Origin: Odiellus spinosus
Lineage: Eukaryota; Arthropoda; Arachnida; Opiliones; Phalangiidae
DNA length: 64,000 bases
Direction of reading: 5' to 3'
Assembly (NCBI GenBank): GCA_963920705.1
Contig: OY987230.1
Coordinates: 8,131,185-8,195,184 of the forward strand
The notes beneath the pieces are model-generated. The model was not told where the DNA came from, ran no database searches, and saw nothing but the letters and a program-made list of their open reading frames with translations. Below are positions 1 to 10,129 of this stretch, piece by piece (position 1 is the stretch's first letter; the number at the start of each line of letters is the position of its first letter). The position numbers and the translations under genes are program-made.

Positions 1-671
1 TTGTATGTTGAAATTCATGTTTCCATTTTCGCTTATTTTCCCTCCTTTTACTAAAAACTAACAATATCTATTGTATACATGAAGAAACTCAAAAGTTTAT
101 GTATTGTTAGAAAGGGCGCGAAAAGGACACCTGGAAAATTGGTAAACCAAACTGTAAAATCCTAAATCCCTCTAAAGTGAAGACCTTGGCAAATTTGTAC
201 GCGTGGCCTGCTAAATACCCAGAAAAATACTTTTCCATTGTAAGGAACCGGTTAGCAGGCACACGTGACCACGCCACGCTCTTCGCGGCCAAATGGGGGG
301 TTCAAAAATTGCCAATAAGGCAGAATGATACAAAATATCACCGTATATAGACAGCCCCATAGGGACCTCTGCCGAAGCAGAACTTAGAAAAGTTACCAAA
401 TAACTTAGTTTTAACTATTTTACTTAGTGTCAGTGTATTATATTAATAAAACAACTTTGTTACTTCATTAAACATCGTCGTTAATTATTCCGGTTTAGCC
501 AATAGTCTACAATTAGATTAAACTGTTTCAGTCCGGTTTGATCTATAAATCAGCTCTCCCTAACTAACGAGAAAGAATCAGAGAAACCATAGAGAGACTC
601 CAAGTCCACCATAGCGAAGCAACTGATCTTCAAAATTAAATAAGTCCTCTAGTAGTATCAGGTTTTCTTCA
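1..671 (+). repeat. 5' LTR of the BEL/Pao element (left end cut by window)
   Basis: Base 1 aligns with base 6746 of the 3' LTR and base 671 with base 7416, with a constant offset of 6745 and no indel seen. It ends in CA at 670-671. A TATA-like stretch sits at about 344-350 and an AATAAA signal at 445-450. These could serve as LTR promoter and polyadenylation signal, but that is inference. Short open frames on the minus strand here are repeated identically in the 3' LTR and look like chance. Confidence 0.93.
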
Positions 672-691
672 TGGTGCCAGCGAAACCCGGG
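672..691 (+). other. Primer-binding site (tRNA primer)
   Basis: Directly after the LTR end comes a stretch beginning TGGTGCCAGCGAAACCCGGG. It starts with TGG, the complement of the universal tRNA CCA end, as expected of a minus-strand primer site. I could not assign the tRNA species by eye. Confidence 0.7.
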
Positions 692-741
692 ATTAATTGG
701 CTAATCCAGTAAATTGAATCAACGCTAAGTAAAAAGTTATC

Positions 742-3700
742 ATGCCGAACCCCGACGCCAACGCCGCTTCAGGATCTAAAGCTGCAGAAAACACGCGCAC
801 AGGACCTCCAATCGATGTGAGTACGAAAACCAAAGCTCAAACCGCCGCTGCCGTAAAGAAAGAATTAGGATTAGCGAAAAGCATTCGCACCAGTGCACGG
901 TCAGCTGCGACACGAATCACAAACAGATGTAAAGCAGAGCTAAAAGATGCATCCAAAGAGCTCGAAGACTACGAAAAGGTGTACAATCTGCTTCTGGAGA
1001 AGGAGGACGACTTGATCAAAATAGATGCCAGAATAGAAGCACTAATTGAAGAAGAGGACGAGATGTTAAGGGAAACAGAGGCAGCAATCCTATGCCGTGA
1101 GTCCCTCTCGGAAATCAAGACCGACGTCCTGCGTGCCATAAAAAAGGCGCAAAAATCGAGCCAAACATCAACGGGAGCATCATCGCAGACTTCAAGTTCG
1201 ACGCACGCGTCGACTTCGCTGATCCCGCCGTTCATAGCCGGAACGCCGATGATCTTACCGGCGAGCAACGTACCGCTCATCCCGACAGGTGGAGTTTCAG
1301 CTACCGTCGTTCCTACGAGCACCGCATCGCCTCAGGGAGCAACGTCCGCCGTAATCCAGCCGAGCAACGTACCGCTCATCCCGTCAGGTGGAGTTTCAGC
1401 TACCGTCGTCCCTACGAGCACCGCATCGCCTCAGGGAACAACGTCCGCCGTAATCCAGCCGAGCAACGTACCGCTCATCCCGCTAGTTGGAGCTTTAGCT
1501 CCCGTCGCCTCTTCGAGCACCGTACCGCTCACCGCCGTCCTACCAAACGCCGCTACAGGAACCGGAAGTTTACCCATCGCATCGGGAAACAACAACTATC
1601 ACCGGACGGAAGTCAAGCTTCCGCAACTGACAATCGCCATCTTCGCGGGAGATTATTCCAAATGGAACACCTTCTGGAATCGTTTCAAGGCCACCGTGGA
1701 AAGTAACGCTCGTTTGACAAAGGTAGAAAAATTTATTTACCTGTGTTCTTATTTAAGTGGCGAAGCCCTTAAGGCAATAGAAGGCTTCATTGAATGTGAT
1801 GAGTCTTATGATTTAGCTGTTGAATTGTTAAAAAGAAGGTATGATAGGACCGATATTGCTGTTCATAGTCACATGAACAAGCTATTAGAAATTCAGCCGG
1901 TTAGTGATGTAACCAATATTAAAGCCCTTAGGAAACTTTTAGACACATGCGAAGTTAGTATCAGGAGTTTAAAAGCCCTAAATGTAAACACGGCCGAAAA
2001 AGCCGATTTTCTATGCCCCACTTTGCTTCGTTGTTTGCCAGAGGAAATTAGGACCGTGTATTGCGTAAAAAGGAAGCCCCAAACTAGTTATGCTAAGTGG
2101 GATTCCGATGATCTGATAGAGTTCATTAGGGAGCAAGTGGAAAGCAGAGAATTGTCTGTCATACTAGGCGCCGTCTATTCGGGGAAAGTGGAAAGCGCGG
2201 GAAAATCAGATAATTATGATAAAGCCAAGTCCAAAAACATGCACGCTTCATCAGCGTCAGCATTAGCTATGGGGGTACAGAAGCCAAGGCCCCAAGAAAG
2301 ACAGGATAATACTTATTGCATATTCTGTAAAAATACTAGTCACAAGTCCCTCAATTGTTCCAACCACACGTTAGAGGATAAATGGAATCAACTTAAGAAT
2401 AGTGGTAGATGCTTCGTGTGCCTACGCTCAGGCCACGATGCCAGGCATTGCAGGTCCAAATATAGAAATTGCCAAACGTGTCATAAGAGGCATAATTACG
2501 TAATGTGTGAGGAAAATCCCTCTCACATGAAGCCAAGTAAAGATAGTGTTAGGATTACAGAAACTTCCCTAACCTTGGCCGCCGCGCCAATCATAGCTAA
2601 GAAAGACGAGCACATTTTATTGCAAACCGCCCTTGTAAAAATAAAAGACCCTAGCAATAAGCATAATACTCTTACAGTAAGAACCCTCTTGGATAATGGA
2701 AGCCAAATCAGTTTCATAAGGGAAAAGGTTGTTAGACAGTTAAAATTGCCCAAGGTGGGAGTCACCGAGTTAGATGTTTTCCCCTTCTTACAGGAAATAG
2801 CTTCAGAACGAAAGGCCGATATAGTCAAGGTTAAGTTGGAAAACCGCCAGAACCCGCGGGAAGCCATTGAGATAGTTGCCGTAGTGCTTCCCTTCCTTTG
2901 TCACGTTTTTACAGATATGAGTGCCGTAGAATTAGAAAATATGGTTAAGTCCAAGGGTTATCAATCAGCAGACGATGTAAAAGAATCATTTAAGCTAGGT
3001 TCGGAGATTGATGTTTTACTGGGCGGGGATTATTACTGGCTAGCGTGCAGTGATACAATAGATAGAATGGGACCACGATTAGTTACTATGAAAACCACGT
3101 TTGGTTGGTGTATACAAGGCCCAGTCAAAAGAACAAAAAATTCGTTAAGTGTAGGAACAAATCAGGTCTCTACTTTATTAATACAACTAGGACAGAAGCG
3201 AGTGAATGACTCACTCAAAACCTTCTTTGATTTGGAAAGCATAGGCATAGACAATAGAGAAACGATAGAAACCAAGCATGATCAAACATTAAACACCTTT
3301 TACGAAGAAATTGAATTTAATGAAGGGGAAGGGCGCTACTGCGTAAAATGTCCCTGGCAGATTAGTAGGGAAGCCCTGCCAGATAATTACAATGTCGCTT
3401 GGAAACGTATGCAAGGCCTAGTCAATAGATTCGAAAAGGATCCAATTTATTTTAAGGAATACCAAAAGGTGATAGATGAATGGTTGAAAGATGGTATTAT
3501 TGAAGAGGTTCCCTCCGAAGAGTTAAAATTAACCAAACCTGGAACCTACTACCATCCCCATCAGGGAGTAGTTAGAAATAATATTGAGACCACTACCAAA
3601 TTCCGCGTAGTTTTAGACGGTTCGTCCCACGCGTACGGAGTCCCTTCATTAAACGACTGTCTTGCGTCTGGTCCCAACCTAATCCCAGATCTAATGTTAT

Positions 3701-6585
3701 TATTATTGAGGTTCAGAAGCCACCCTATTGCCATAGTATCGGACCTTGAAAAAGCATTCCTTCAGATTAATTTAGACAAAACCGACAAGGATTCAGTCAG
3801 AATTTTGTGGGTAAATATAGAAAATGGTAAGGTTAAAAGGAACGAGTTTAAAGTTCTCAGAATGAATAGAGTGCCATTTGGCGTGACTTCCAGTCCGTTC
3901 CTCTTAGCCGGAACAATAAAATACCATGTTCAAGAAGCCAAAGGCGTTCCACAAATAGTAAGAGACAAACTTAACAATGATTTGTTTGTAGATGACCTCA
4001 CGACAGGAGCCAAAAATGAGGAGCAAGGTTTAGAAATTTCAGTAGGAGCGTCAGAACTAGCTAGTAAAGCGGGAATGAAATTTAGGAAGTGGGGGACGAA
4101 CTCAGAGAAATTAGCCAAATTATGGAACGAACACGATTCAAACAATGAAATAAGCAAATTTGATCATGAAATCCAAAAGAAGGAAAGAAAGATTTTAGGC
4201 TTGAAGTGGGATTCTGTCAGCGACACATTTTCTTTTGATTTAGAAAATCTTATAGAAATAGGCAAAACACTCACGATAACCAAAAGACAGGTATTAAGCT
4301 ACATATCACAGATATTTGACCCGCTGGGGCTACTATCAGCTTTTACAATTACAGCCAAAATTCTCTTCCAAAAATTGTGGGAGTTAGATGCAAATTGGGA
4401 CACCGAATTACCAGCTAGGCTTAAAATAGAATTCGAAGAATGGCGCAAAGATTTAACCAATTTAAACGGGTTAAAAATACAAAGACATTATTTCTCTAAG
4501 TACCCAGGAATTATTAAGGAAATAGAAATGCACTGTTTCTGTGACTCAAGTTTAAGGGCGTACAGCGCATTAATATATATTAGATTTGAAACTGAATCGG
4601 GAGAAATAGGGGCGTCATTAGTAACTGCTAAAACTAGAGTGGCCCCGCTAAAAGAATTAACATTGCCCAGACTGGAACTAACAGCGTGTCTTCTGGGAGC
4701 TAGACTTGCCAATCACGTCAAGGACGTATTTAGTGAAAATTTGAAGGGGACTTATTTCTGGACTGACTCGATGGTCGCTCTAGGATGGGTCAAGGGGGAA
4801 ACCAAATTTTGGAAGCCATATGTTTCAAACCGCATAGTAGAAATTCAAAAATTGAGCGCGAAACAAAATTGGTTTCACTGTCCAGGCAAGGACAACCCGG
4901 CAGATTTGCCAACTAGAGGAATTAAGGCTAGTAATTTAGTTAGTAACGAGAAATGGTGGGGAGGCTCCCCGTGGTTAATAGAACCCAAGAACAACTGGCC
5001 CAAAGGTGGTCAAGCTGAAATAGACTACGAATCTGTAGAATGTGAAAGGAGAAAAATTGTTTTGACAATTAGCTCAAAGCCAAAAACAGGCATAACCAAT
5101 TTGATAGATTTATCTAAGTATAGCTCATTAAACAAGGTGCTGCGTGTTACATCTTATCTTTCGCGTGGTGTAGCTAAAAGACCCAAAACATTTACTGGTC
5201 CCATATGCGCGGAAGAAATGAATAAATCAGAATCACTATGGGTAAAAACAATTCAAGTACAAGAATTCGCCGCAGAAATTAGAGCGTTAGAATTAGGTAA
5301 ACAGATAGAGCGAGATTCCAAAATAGCTACGTTGAAGCCCCTCTTGAATGATGAAGGAATACTTTGCGTGGGCGGACGGCTACAAGAGTCATCCCTAACG
5401 TATCAAGAAAAACACCCCCTTATCTTACCAAAAAATCAAAATTTGACTAAACTCTTGATGGTCAGAAGCCATACCCAAATATTCCATGGAGGAGTCAACG
5501 ACACACTCTCCCAGTTTAGGGAAAGATATTGGGTGCCCGCCGGGAGACAAGTAGCCCGGGTAGTTGTAAACAATTGTATTCTTTGCAAAAGACTCAAGGT
5601 CAAACCAGGGGATATGCCTACAGCCCCTCTACCAAAAGATAGAATTAACCAAGCCCCTCCCTTTTCCATTATTGGAATCGATTTCGCGGGTCCCTTAATT
5701 ACAAGGACTAAAGAGGGGGACAATAAGTCTTATATTTGTTTGGTTACTTGCGCAGTAACCCGCGCTATTCACCTCGAACTGGTGACGTCGCTTAGCACGG
5801 ACGAATTCCTGTTGGCGTTTAGGAGGGTTATTAGCAGAAGGGGCGTACCCACCGTTGTGTATTCAGACAACGCAAAAACCTTTAAGAAGGCAAACACGGA
5901 CCTAAAGGTCATTTGGCAAAAATTAAGCAGTCCAAAATTGAGAGAGTTTTTCGGGACGCAAGGAATTTCTTGGAAATTCATAGTAGAAAGAGCTGCCTGG
6001 TACGGAGGCTGGTGGGAGCGCCTCGTTAGATCCGTGAAAACCTCTCTCAAAAAGATTATAGGTAGAGCTTCATTAACATATGTTGAGTTAGAAACCGTAT
6101 TGTGTGAAACAGAAGCCTTAATAAATTCACGGCCGATTACGTTTCAATACAATGACGTAAACGAGCCAAGCCCCCTCACACCCGCTGAATTTCTGATTGG
6201 TCGTAGGATCACCACCCTACCTCCTATAAGCTTAAAGTTAGGAAGTGTACCAAAATCGCGTGTCGAAACGACAAAACGTTTGATTTATCGCGAGCAATTG
6301 CTTGAGAAAATGTGGAAAAGGTGGAGGCAAGAGTACATTATGGAACTGAGATCTGCCCACCATTCCCAAAACGTAAAAAATCAAAGTGTATTTAAGGTTG
6401 GTGATGTCGTCGTAATTTGCGAAGACAAACTACCGCGCCACAGGTGGTCTCTAGGACGCGTTACCGAAACAATTCTCGGCCGCGATAATCTAATCAGAGC
6501 ATGTCTCGTTAAGACCACGAACGGAAATGAAATCAAACGCGCCGTACAACATTTGTGTAACCTCGAAATTACCGAAACCGCGTAA
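742..6585 (+). CDS. BEL/Pao Gag-Pol polyprotein
   Basis: The 1947-residue polyprotein supplies capsid, protease, reverse transcriptase, RNase H and integrase for retrotransposition. The N-terminal ~290 residues are basic/coiled then Ser/Thr/Pro-rich, with a 33-residue tandem repeat. A DUF1759-like Gag core runs from about 292 to 440. Two CCHC zinc knuckles start near C526 and C557. The protease motif is DNGS at 651-654 (DUF1758 type). The reverse transcriptase spans about 950-1180, with the catalytic box FVDD at 1082-1085. RNase H has acidic residues near D1268 and D1342. The integrase has an HHCC zinc region (H1577 to C1612 and the next Cys) and a likely D1647, D1709, E1759 triad. A DUF5641-like tail covers about 1850-1945. 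The start ATG is the first in frame, 70 bp past the LTR. The frame is intact, so the protein may be functional. Residue roles are assigned by motif position and are not tested. Confidence 0.95.
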   Translation: MPNPDANAASGSKAAENTRTGPPIDVSTKTKAQTAAAVKKELGLAKSIRTSARSAATRITNRCKAELKDASKELEDYEKVYNLLLEKEDDLIKIDARIEALIEEEDEMLRETEAAILCRESLSEIKTDVLRAIKKAQKSSQTSTGASSQTSSSTHASTSLIPPFIAGTPMILPASNVPLIPTGGVSATVVPTSTASPQGATSAVIQPSNVPLIPSGGVSATVVPTSTASPQGTTSAVIQPSNVPLIPLVGALAPVASSSTVPLTAVLPNAATGTGSLPIASGNNNYHRTEVKLPQLTIAIFAGDYSKWNTFWNRFKATVESNARLTKVEKFIYLCSYLSGEALKAIEGFIECDESYDLAVELLKRRYDRTDIAVHSHMNKLLEIQPVSDVTNIKALRKLLDTCEVSIRSLKALNVNTAEKADFLCPTLLRCLPEEIRTVYCVKRKPQTSYAKWDSDDLIEFIREQVESRELSVILGAVYSGKVESAGKSDNYDKAKSKNMHASSASALAMGVQKPRPQERQDNTYCIFCKNTSHKSLNCSNHTLEDKWNQLKNSGRCFVCLRSGHDARHCRSKYRNCQTCHKRHNYVMCEENPSHMKPSKDSVRITETSLTLAAAPIIAKKDEHILLQTALVKIKDPSNKHNTLTVRTLLDNGSQISFIREKVVRQLKLPKVGVTELDVFPFLQEIASERKADIVKVKLENRQNPREAIEIVAVVLPFLCHVFTDMSAVELENMVKSKGYQSADDVKESFKLGSEIDVLLGGDYYWLACSDTIDRMGPRLVTMKTTFGWCIQGPVKRTKNSLSVGTNQVSTLLIQLGQKRVNDSLKTFFDLESIGIDNRETIETKHDQTLNTFYEEIEFNEGEGRYCVKCPWQISREALPDNYNVAWKRMQGLVNRFEKDPIYFKEYQKVIDEWLKDGIIEEVPSEELKLTKPGTYYHPHQGVVRNNIETTTKFRVVLDGSSHAYGVPSLNDCLASGPNLIPDLMLLLLRFRSHPIAIVSDLEKAFLQINLDKTDKDSVRILWVNIENGKVKRNEFKVLRMNRVPFGVTSSPFLLAGTIKYHVQEAKGVPQIVRDKLNNDLFVDDLTTGAKNEEQGLEISVGASELASKAGMKFRKWGTNSEKLAKLWNEHDSNNEISKFDHEIQKKERKILGLKWDSVSDTFSFDLENLIEIGKTLTITKRQVLSYISQIFDPLGLLSAFTITAKILFQKLWELDANWDTELPARLKIEFEEWRKDLTNLNGLKIQRHYFSKYPGIIKEIEMHCFCDSSLRAYSALIYIRFETESGEIGASLVTAKTRVAPLKELTLPRLELTACLLGARLANHVKDVFSENLKGTYFWTDSMVALGWVKGETKFWKPYVSNRIVEIQKLSAKQNWFHCPGKDNPADLPTRGIKASNLVSNEKWWGGSPWLIEPKNNWPKGGQAEIDYESVECERRKIVLTISSKPKTGITNLIDLSKYSSLNKVLRVTSYLSRGVAKRPKTFTGPICAEEMNKSESLWVKTIQVQEFAAEIRALELGKQIERDSKIATLKPLLNDEGILCVGGRLQESSLTYQEKHPLILPKNQNLTKLLMVRSHTQIFHGGVNDTLSQFRERYWVPAGRQVARVVVNNCILCKRLKVKPGDMPTAPLPKDRINQAPPFSIIGIDFAGPLITRTKEGDNKSYICLVTCAVTRAIHLELVTSLSTDEFLLAFRRVISRRGVPTVVYSDNAKTFKKANTDLKVIWQKLSSPKLREFFGTQGISWKFIVERAAWYGGWWERLVRSVKTSLKKIIGRASLTYVELETVLCETEALINSRPITFQYNDVNEPSPLTPAEFLIGRRITTLPPISLKLGSVPKSRVETTKRLIYREQLLEKMWKRWRQEYIMELRSAHHSQNVKNQSVFKVGDVVVICEDKLPRHRWSLGRVTETILGRDNLIRACLVKTTNGNEIKRAVQHLCNLEITETA
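1264..1485 (+). repeat. 99-bp tandem repeat inside the Gag linker
   Basis: A 99-bp (33-codon) unit beginning at the codons for SNVPLIP occurs at 1264, 1363 and 1462, the last copy incomplete. The first two copies are almost identical. The period is a multiple of three, so the frame is kept. It lies in the Ser/Thr/Pro-rich linker before the DUF1759-like region and probably varies in copy number between element copies. Confidence 0.9.
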
Positions 6586-6614
6586 ATAAACCCATGGGTA
6601 ATACGTTCATATTA

Positions 6615-6625
6615 CCGGTGGGGAG
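6615..6625 (+). other. Polypurine tract of the BEL/Pao element
   Basis: The purine-rich string GGTGGGGAG lies immediately before the TGTTG start of the 3' LTR and after the polyprotein stop. This is the expected place for plus-strand priming. Confidence 0.7.
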
Positions 6626-7416
6626 TGTTGAAAGTGATCGCGATTCGCGACATATTTCATGTAATTTGTATTTAATTGTATTTAACTGATTTTTTTAACT
6701 GTATACTTAAGTATTCTGTTTTATGTATTTTTGTTATTTAATTCGTTGTATGTTGAAATTCATGTTTCCATTTTCGCTTATTTTCCCTCCTTTTACTAAA
6801 AACTAACAATATCTATTGTATACATGAAGAAACTCAAAAGTTTATGTATTGTTAGAAAGGGCGCGAAAAGGACACCTGGAAAATTGGTAAACCAAACTGT
6901 AAAATCCTAAATCCCTCTAAAGTGAAGACCTTGGCAAATTTGTACGCGTGGCCTGCTAAATACCCAGAAAAATACTTTTCCATTGTAAGGAACCGGTTAG
7001 CAGGCACACGTGACCACGCCACGCTCTTCGCGGCCAAATGGGGGGTTCAAAAATTGCCAATAAGGCAGAATGATACAAAATATCACCGTATATAGACAGC
7101 CCCATAGGGACCTCTGCCGAAGCAGAACTTAGAAAAGTTACCAAATAACTTAGTTTTAACTATTTTACTTAGTGTCAGTGTATTATATTAATAAAACAAC
7201 TTTGTTACTTCATTAAACATCGTCGTTAATTATTCCGGTTTAGCCAATAGTCTACAATTAGATTAAACTGTTTCAGTCCGGTTTGATCTATAAATCAGCT
7301 CTCCCTAACTAACGAGAAAGAATCAGAGAAACCATAGAGAGACTCCAAGTCCACCATAGCGAAGCAACTGATCTTCAAAATTAAATAAGTCCTCTAGTAG
7401 TATCAGGTTTTCTTCA
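6626..7416 (+). repeat. 3' LTR of the BEL/Pao element
   Basis: The 791-bp LTR starts TGTTG after the purine tract and ends CA. It matches the visible 5' LTR base for base as far as I can read. AATAAA at 7190-7195 is a candidate polyadenylation signal. The next five bases, GAATA (7417-7421), should be the target duplication; the left copy is off-window. Confidence 0.93.
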
Positions 7417-7679
7417 GAATATGACAAAAACAAAATTTAACCTTCAGTCAAAATTTTTTAATCTCAATTGTTACAATTAATTGTTCAACCAATCATAAAC
7501 AGTTCCTTGACATCTACTTAAATATTTAATTTCTCTGATCATTTGGGCTCGTTTAAATTCCCTGACTTTTCCCTGATCTTTAGAGGTCTTTTTAAAACCC
7601 CCTACTTTTCCCTGACCTTTTGGACTAATTTCCAAATTCCCCGACTTTTCCAGGTTTTCCAGGTCGTGTACGAACCCTG
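7417..7679. mobile_element. Right part of a hAT-like non-autonomous element, split by the BEL insertion
   Basis: The sequence resembles 9843-10124: both contain the AATCATAAACAGTTCCTTGA string, several blocks of the CCCTGACTTTTCC type, and both end in GTACGAACCCTG. The BEL 3' LTR abuts it at an internal point of this repeat, so the retrotransposon inserted into an existing copy. No coding capacity is visible. Confidence 0.75.
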
Positions 7680-9665
7680 TTGAAAGGAGAACATCCGACT
7701 AACCAAAAGACGCCAGTGTACCTTCAGCTACATAAAAACCCCGCGCCACGTGCTGTGGCAAACTCTTTGAATCGAGCTAAATTGTTCTTAGGCCCTCAAT
7801 CTTGCGCACAAAAGCTAAAGTTGTGGTCGGGAGGTTATCATTTTAATTGAATACCAAAATCGGAATCAGATTTTTTGCACAATTTAGAAACATTTCAATC
7901 CGAGAACAAAAAAAGATTAACTACATTTTCCCTTTCACCCAAGTTCCTTTAGGTTTGATTTTACAGATTCTGGTCGATAAATATTGTAAAACCGGCTTAA
8001 ACTATGTATATGGTTTATAGTTTTGTTTGAGATTAATAATAAGCATCTTATAAAACTCCACCAAATTTCCAGAATAAGATATACCATAATACCACAAGTA
8101 ACACAATAAAGAAAAGTACCAGTATTCATACAAACATTTGAAAAATTATTTCCAGGAGGTTTCCAATACCATTTTTCCTCTTAGGATTATAGAAATAAAA
8201 ATGATCGCTATAAGACCTATCTTTCTTTTAGTATTCAGTAATAAGCAATCAGAAAAAATGGCGACACCCTCATTTCAAAAATGGTATCTTACTTATGGTA
8301 CTGATAATATTACCGATTGATCTGCATACGCGAATCATCAGAAATTAATATTAATTGGATTAATTTAATTAGAAGCTATGCTAGAGTTCCAATTAAGGAG
8401 TTAGTAAATTCTTCTATAAAAGATGCCATAACTCCTTTTGAAGATCAATTTAATAAATATCATAAGTTTCGTATAACTTCAAACAATATTTCGCTTTCGT
8501 AAACTCGAAACTTTTCCTAAGATAATTTACGAGGACCACTTATAGGTATTCAAAATTAGTTCCAGCTGAATAATTACACATTCATCAATAATCAAGGTAT
8601 ACTTTTAAAGCCTATATAATTAGACTTTGGCTTAATTAGTCTCCTAGGTATCATTAACTTTCAGGGAAGCGTGAAAGATTTAAAGCAATTAATACCCTCT
8701 TCCAAATCCCTAGTATTAAAACCTGCAGACTCGGTAATTTCGACCAAACAAAGCGGGACGCCGATAAAAAATTGCCCAGCTTCAATTTTTCCTATTCCTC
8801 CAATTTTATGGGAAGAATTAGTACCAGAAGGAGAAAATGGAAGAAGTTACTCACTATAATGTAGTTGGTCTCAACATTATATATAAATTATCCGCTAATT
8901 TTTATAATTTATCTAATTAGTTAAAGGGAAACTGTTAGGGCATTACAAGTGCTGTTGAACACAATTTAGGTGTTCAGTTTGGTTAAGTTTGAATGTAAGC
9001 ATAAATAGTGGGCACTCTATCTGCTGCTCTGGGTTGACGCGTTCTTAAAGACCTAGGATTTCTTCTGCCTGTTTCACTGGAAGTGGGCTCACCTTCTGAG
9101 CTTCCCCTTGGGGAGCAATTAGGCAAGAGAAAGCCTGGAGGGTGAGTTTATTTCCAGTTTATTTACTTATATATATATAAGTTTTTCAACAATCTTCGAG
9201 AAAATGCTACTCAATTTACATTTGGAGGAACAGGTTCACTTTCAGTGTTTTTATAGCCCAGTGCAAAGGCTCAAAATTAAGGGGTCCCCATTGAACTGGG
9301 GCCCGTGCTCCCAAGTACCCCGCTCACTTCCATACTATATCCTTCTGCTAGTATGGACTACTAGTACTTTAATTAAGAGGGTGTCGGATAAAAAAAGAAG
9401 AAAGCGAAAAAAAGGCAAAAAAAAAAAAAAAATAAATGATCCATCAGATCTGGAGGTAAATAAATCTATCACAACCAGTGCTGGAATATTATATATACAA
9501 TACACAACAATACGTATAGTGAACTGCACCTTTTTGGGCTTTTTGAGATGTAGATTATAGAATCTGCCTGCTTATATAAGAGAGAAGAAACTAGATGGTT
9601 AAGCCCATAGAAAAATAGCTACACCTCCTACGGTTGTAAACGATAGGGTTCCAAGTGTCCAAGTA
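7680..9665. other. Non-coding stretch, no gene recognised
   Basis: Frames are at most about 120 codons and resemble no family I know. A short relic at about 9051-9165 carries GCCTG, GGTGAGTTTATTTCC and GAGCTTCCCC motifs shared with the foldback element at 16221-16583. There is an A-rich run at 9417-9432. I see nothing else I can support. Confidence 0.5.
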
Positions 9666-10124
9666 CAGGGTTCGTACGAAATTTTTGAACTTAATTTCCC
9701 TGACTTTTCCAGGTTTTCCCTGACCATTTCTAAATAATTTCCCTGACCTATTTTAATACTTTTTTCACGAATATATTCTTACGAGCGAGCTGCTGGCAAT
9801 TCCCACATCTTATTTGACATCGGGGTCAGCTGATAGTTTACTCAGAATATGAGAAACAATTTGAATCTTAGGCAAATATTTTCAGTTTATAATTACGTTA
9901 CAACTGATTGGTAAACCAATCATAAACAGTTCCTTGACACACGAAAAAATTTATTTTCTCTGACAATTTGGGCTATTTTCAAATTCCCTGGCTTTTCCCT
10001 GACCTTTGGGACCACTTCCAAATTCCCTGGCTTTTCCCTGACCTTTGGGACCACTTCCAAATTCCCTGACTTTTTGGGCCAATTTCCAAATTCCCTGACT
10101 TTTCCAGGTCGTGTACGAACCCTG
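9666..10124. mobile_element. hAT-like non-autonomous element with CAGGGTTCGTAC ends
   Basis: The left end reads CAGGGTTCGTACGA and the right end GTGTACGAACCCTG, forming terminal inverted repeats. AAGTA flanks it on both sides (9661-9665 and 10125-10129). The inside repeats phrases of the TTCCCTGACTTTTCC type. CAGGG-type ends suggest hAT, but hAT duplications are normally 8 bp and here I see only 5 identical bases, so the superfamily is unsure. The 99-codon minus-strand frame at 9920-10219 reads the internal repeats and is not taken as a gene. Confidence 0.75.
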
Positions 10125-10129
10125 AAGTA

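Larger units (their letters stand above)
1..7416 (+). mobile_element. BEL/Pao LTR retrotransposon, nearly complete
   Basis: The order is LTR, primer-binding site, one Gag-Pol frame, purine tract, LTR. The window edge removes about the first 120 bp of the 5' LTR, judging from the 791-bp 3' LTR. The two LTRs show no difference over the 671 comparable bases when read side by side, and the coding frame has no stop or frameshift. Both point to a recent, possibly still active copy. No envelope frame follows the polyprotein. The DUF1759-type Gag, DUF1758-type protease, FVDD reverse transcriptase, RNase H, integrase and DUF5641-type tail are the BEL/Pao order. The sequence right after the 3' LTR matches the inside of another repeat (9843 onward), so the element is inserted in an older DNA transposon relic. 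The left target duplication is outside the window. Confidence 0.95.

Noticed and set aside
107-399. Minus-strand frames in the LTRs (also 6852-7144)
   Set aside because: They are identical in both LTRs because the LTRs are identical. There is no protein-family resemblance, so they are probably chance.
969-6050. Minus-strand frames of 74-117 codons in the retrotransposon
   Set aside because: All are antisense shadows of the intact Gag-Pol frame.
6586-6625. Envelope-like frame after Gag-Pol, making the element a retrovirus-like type
   Set aside because: Only 40 bp separate the stop codon and the 3' LTR, so there is no room for one.
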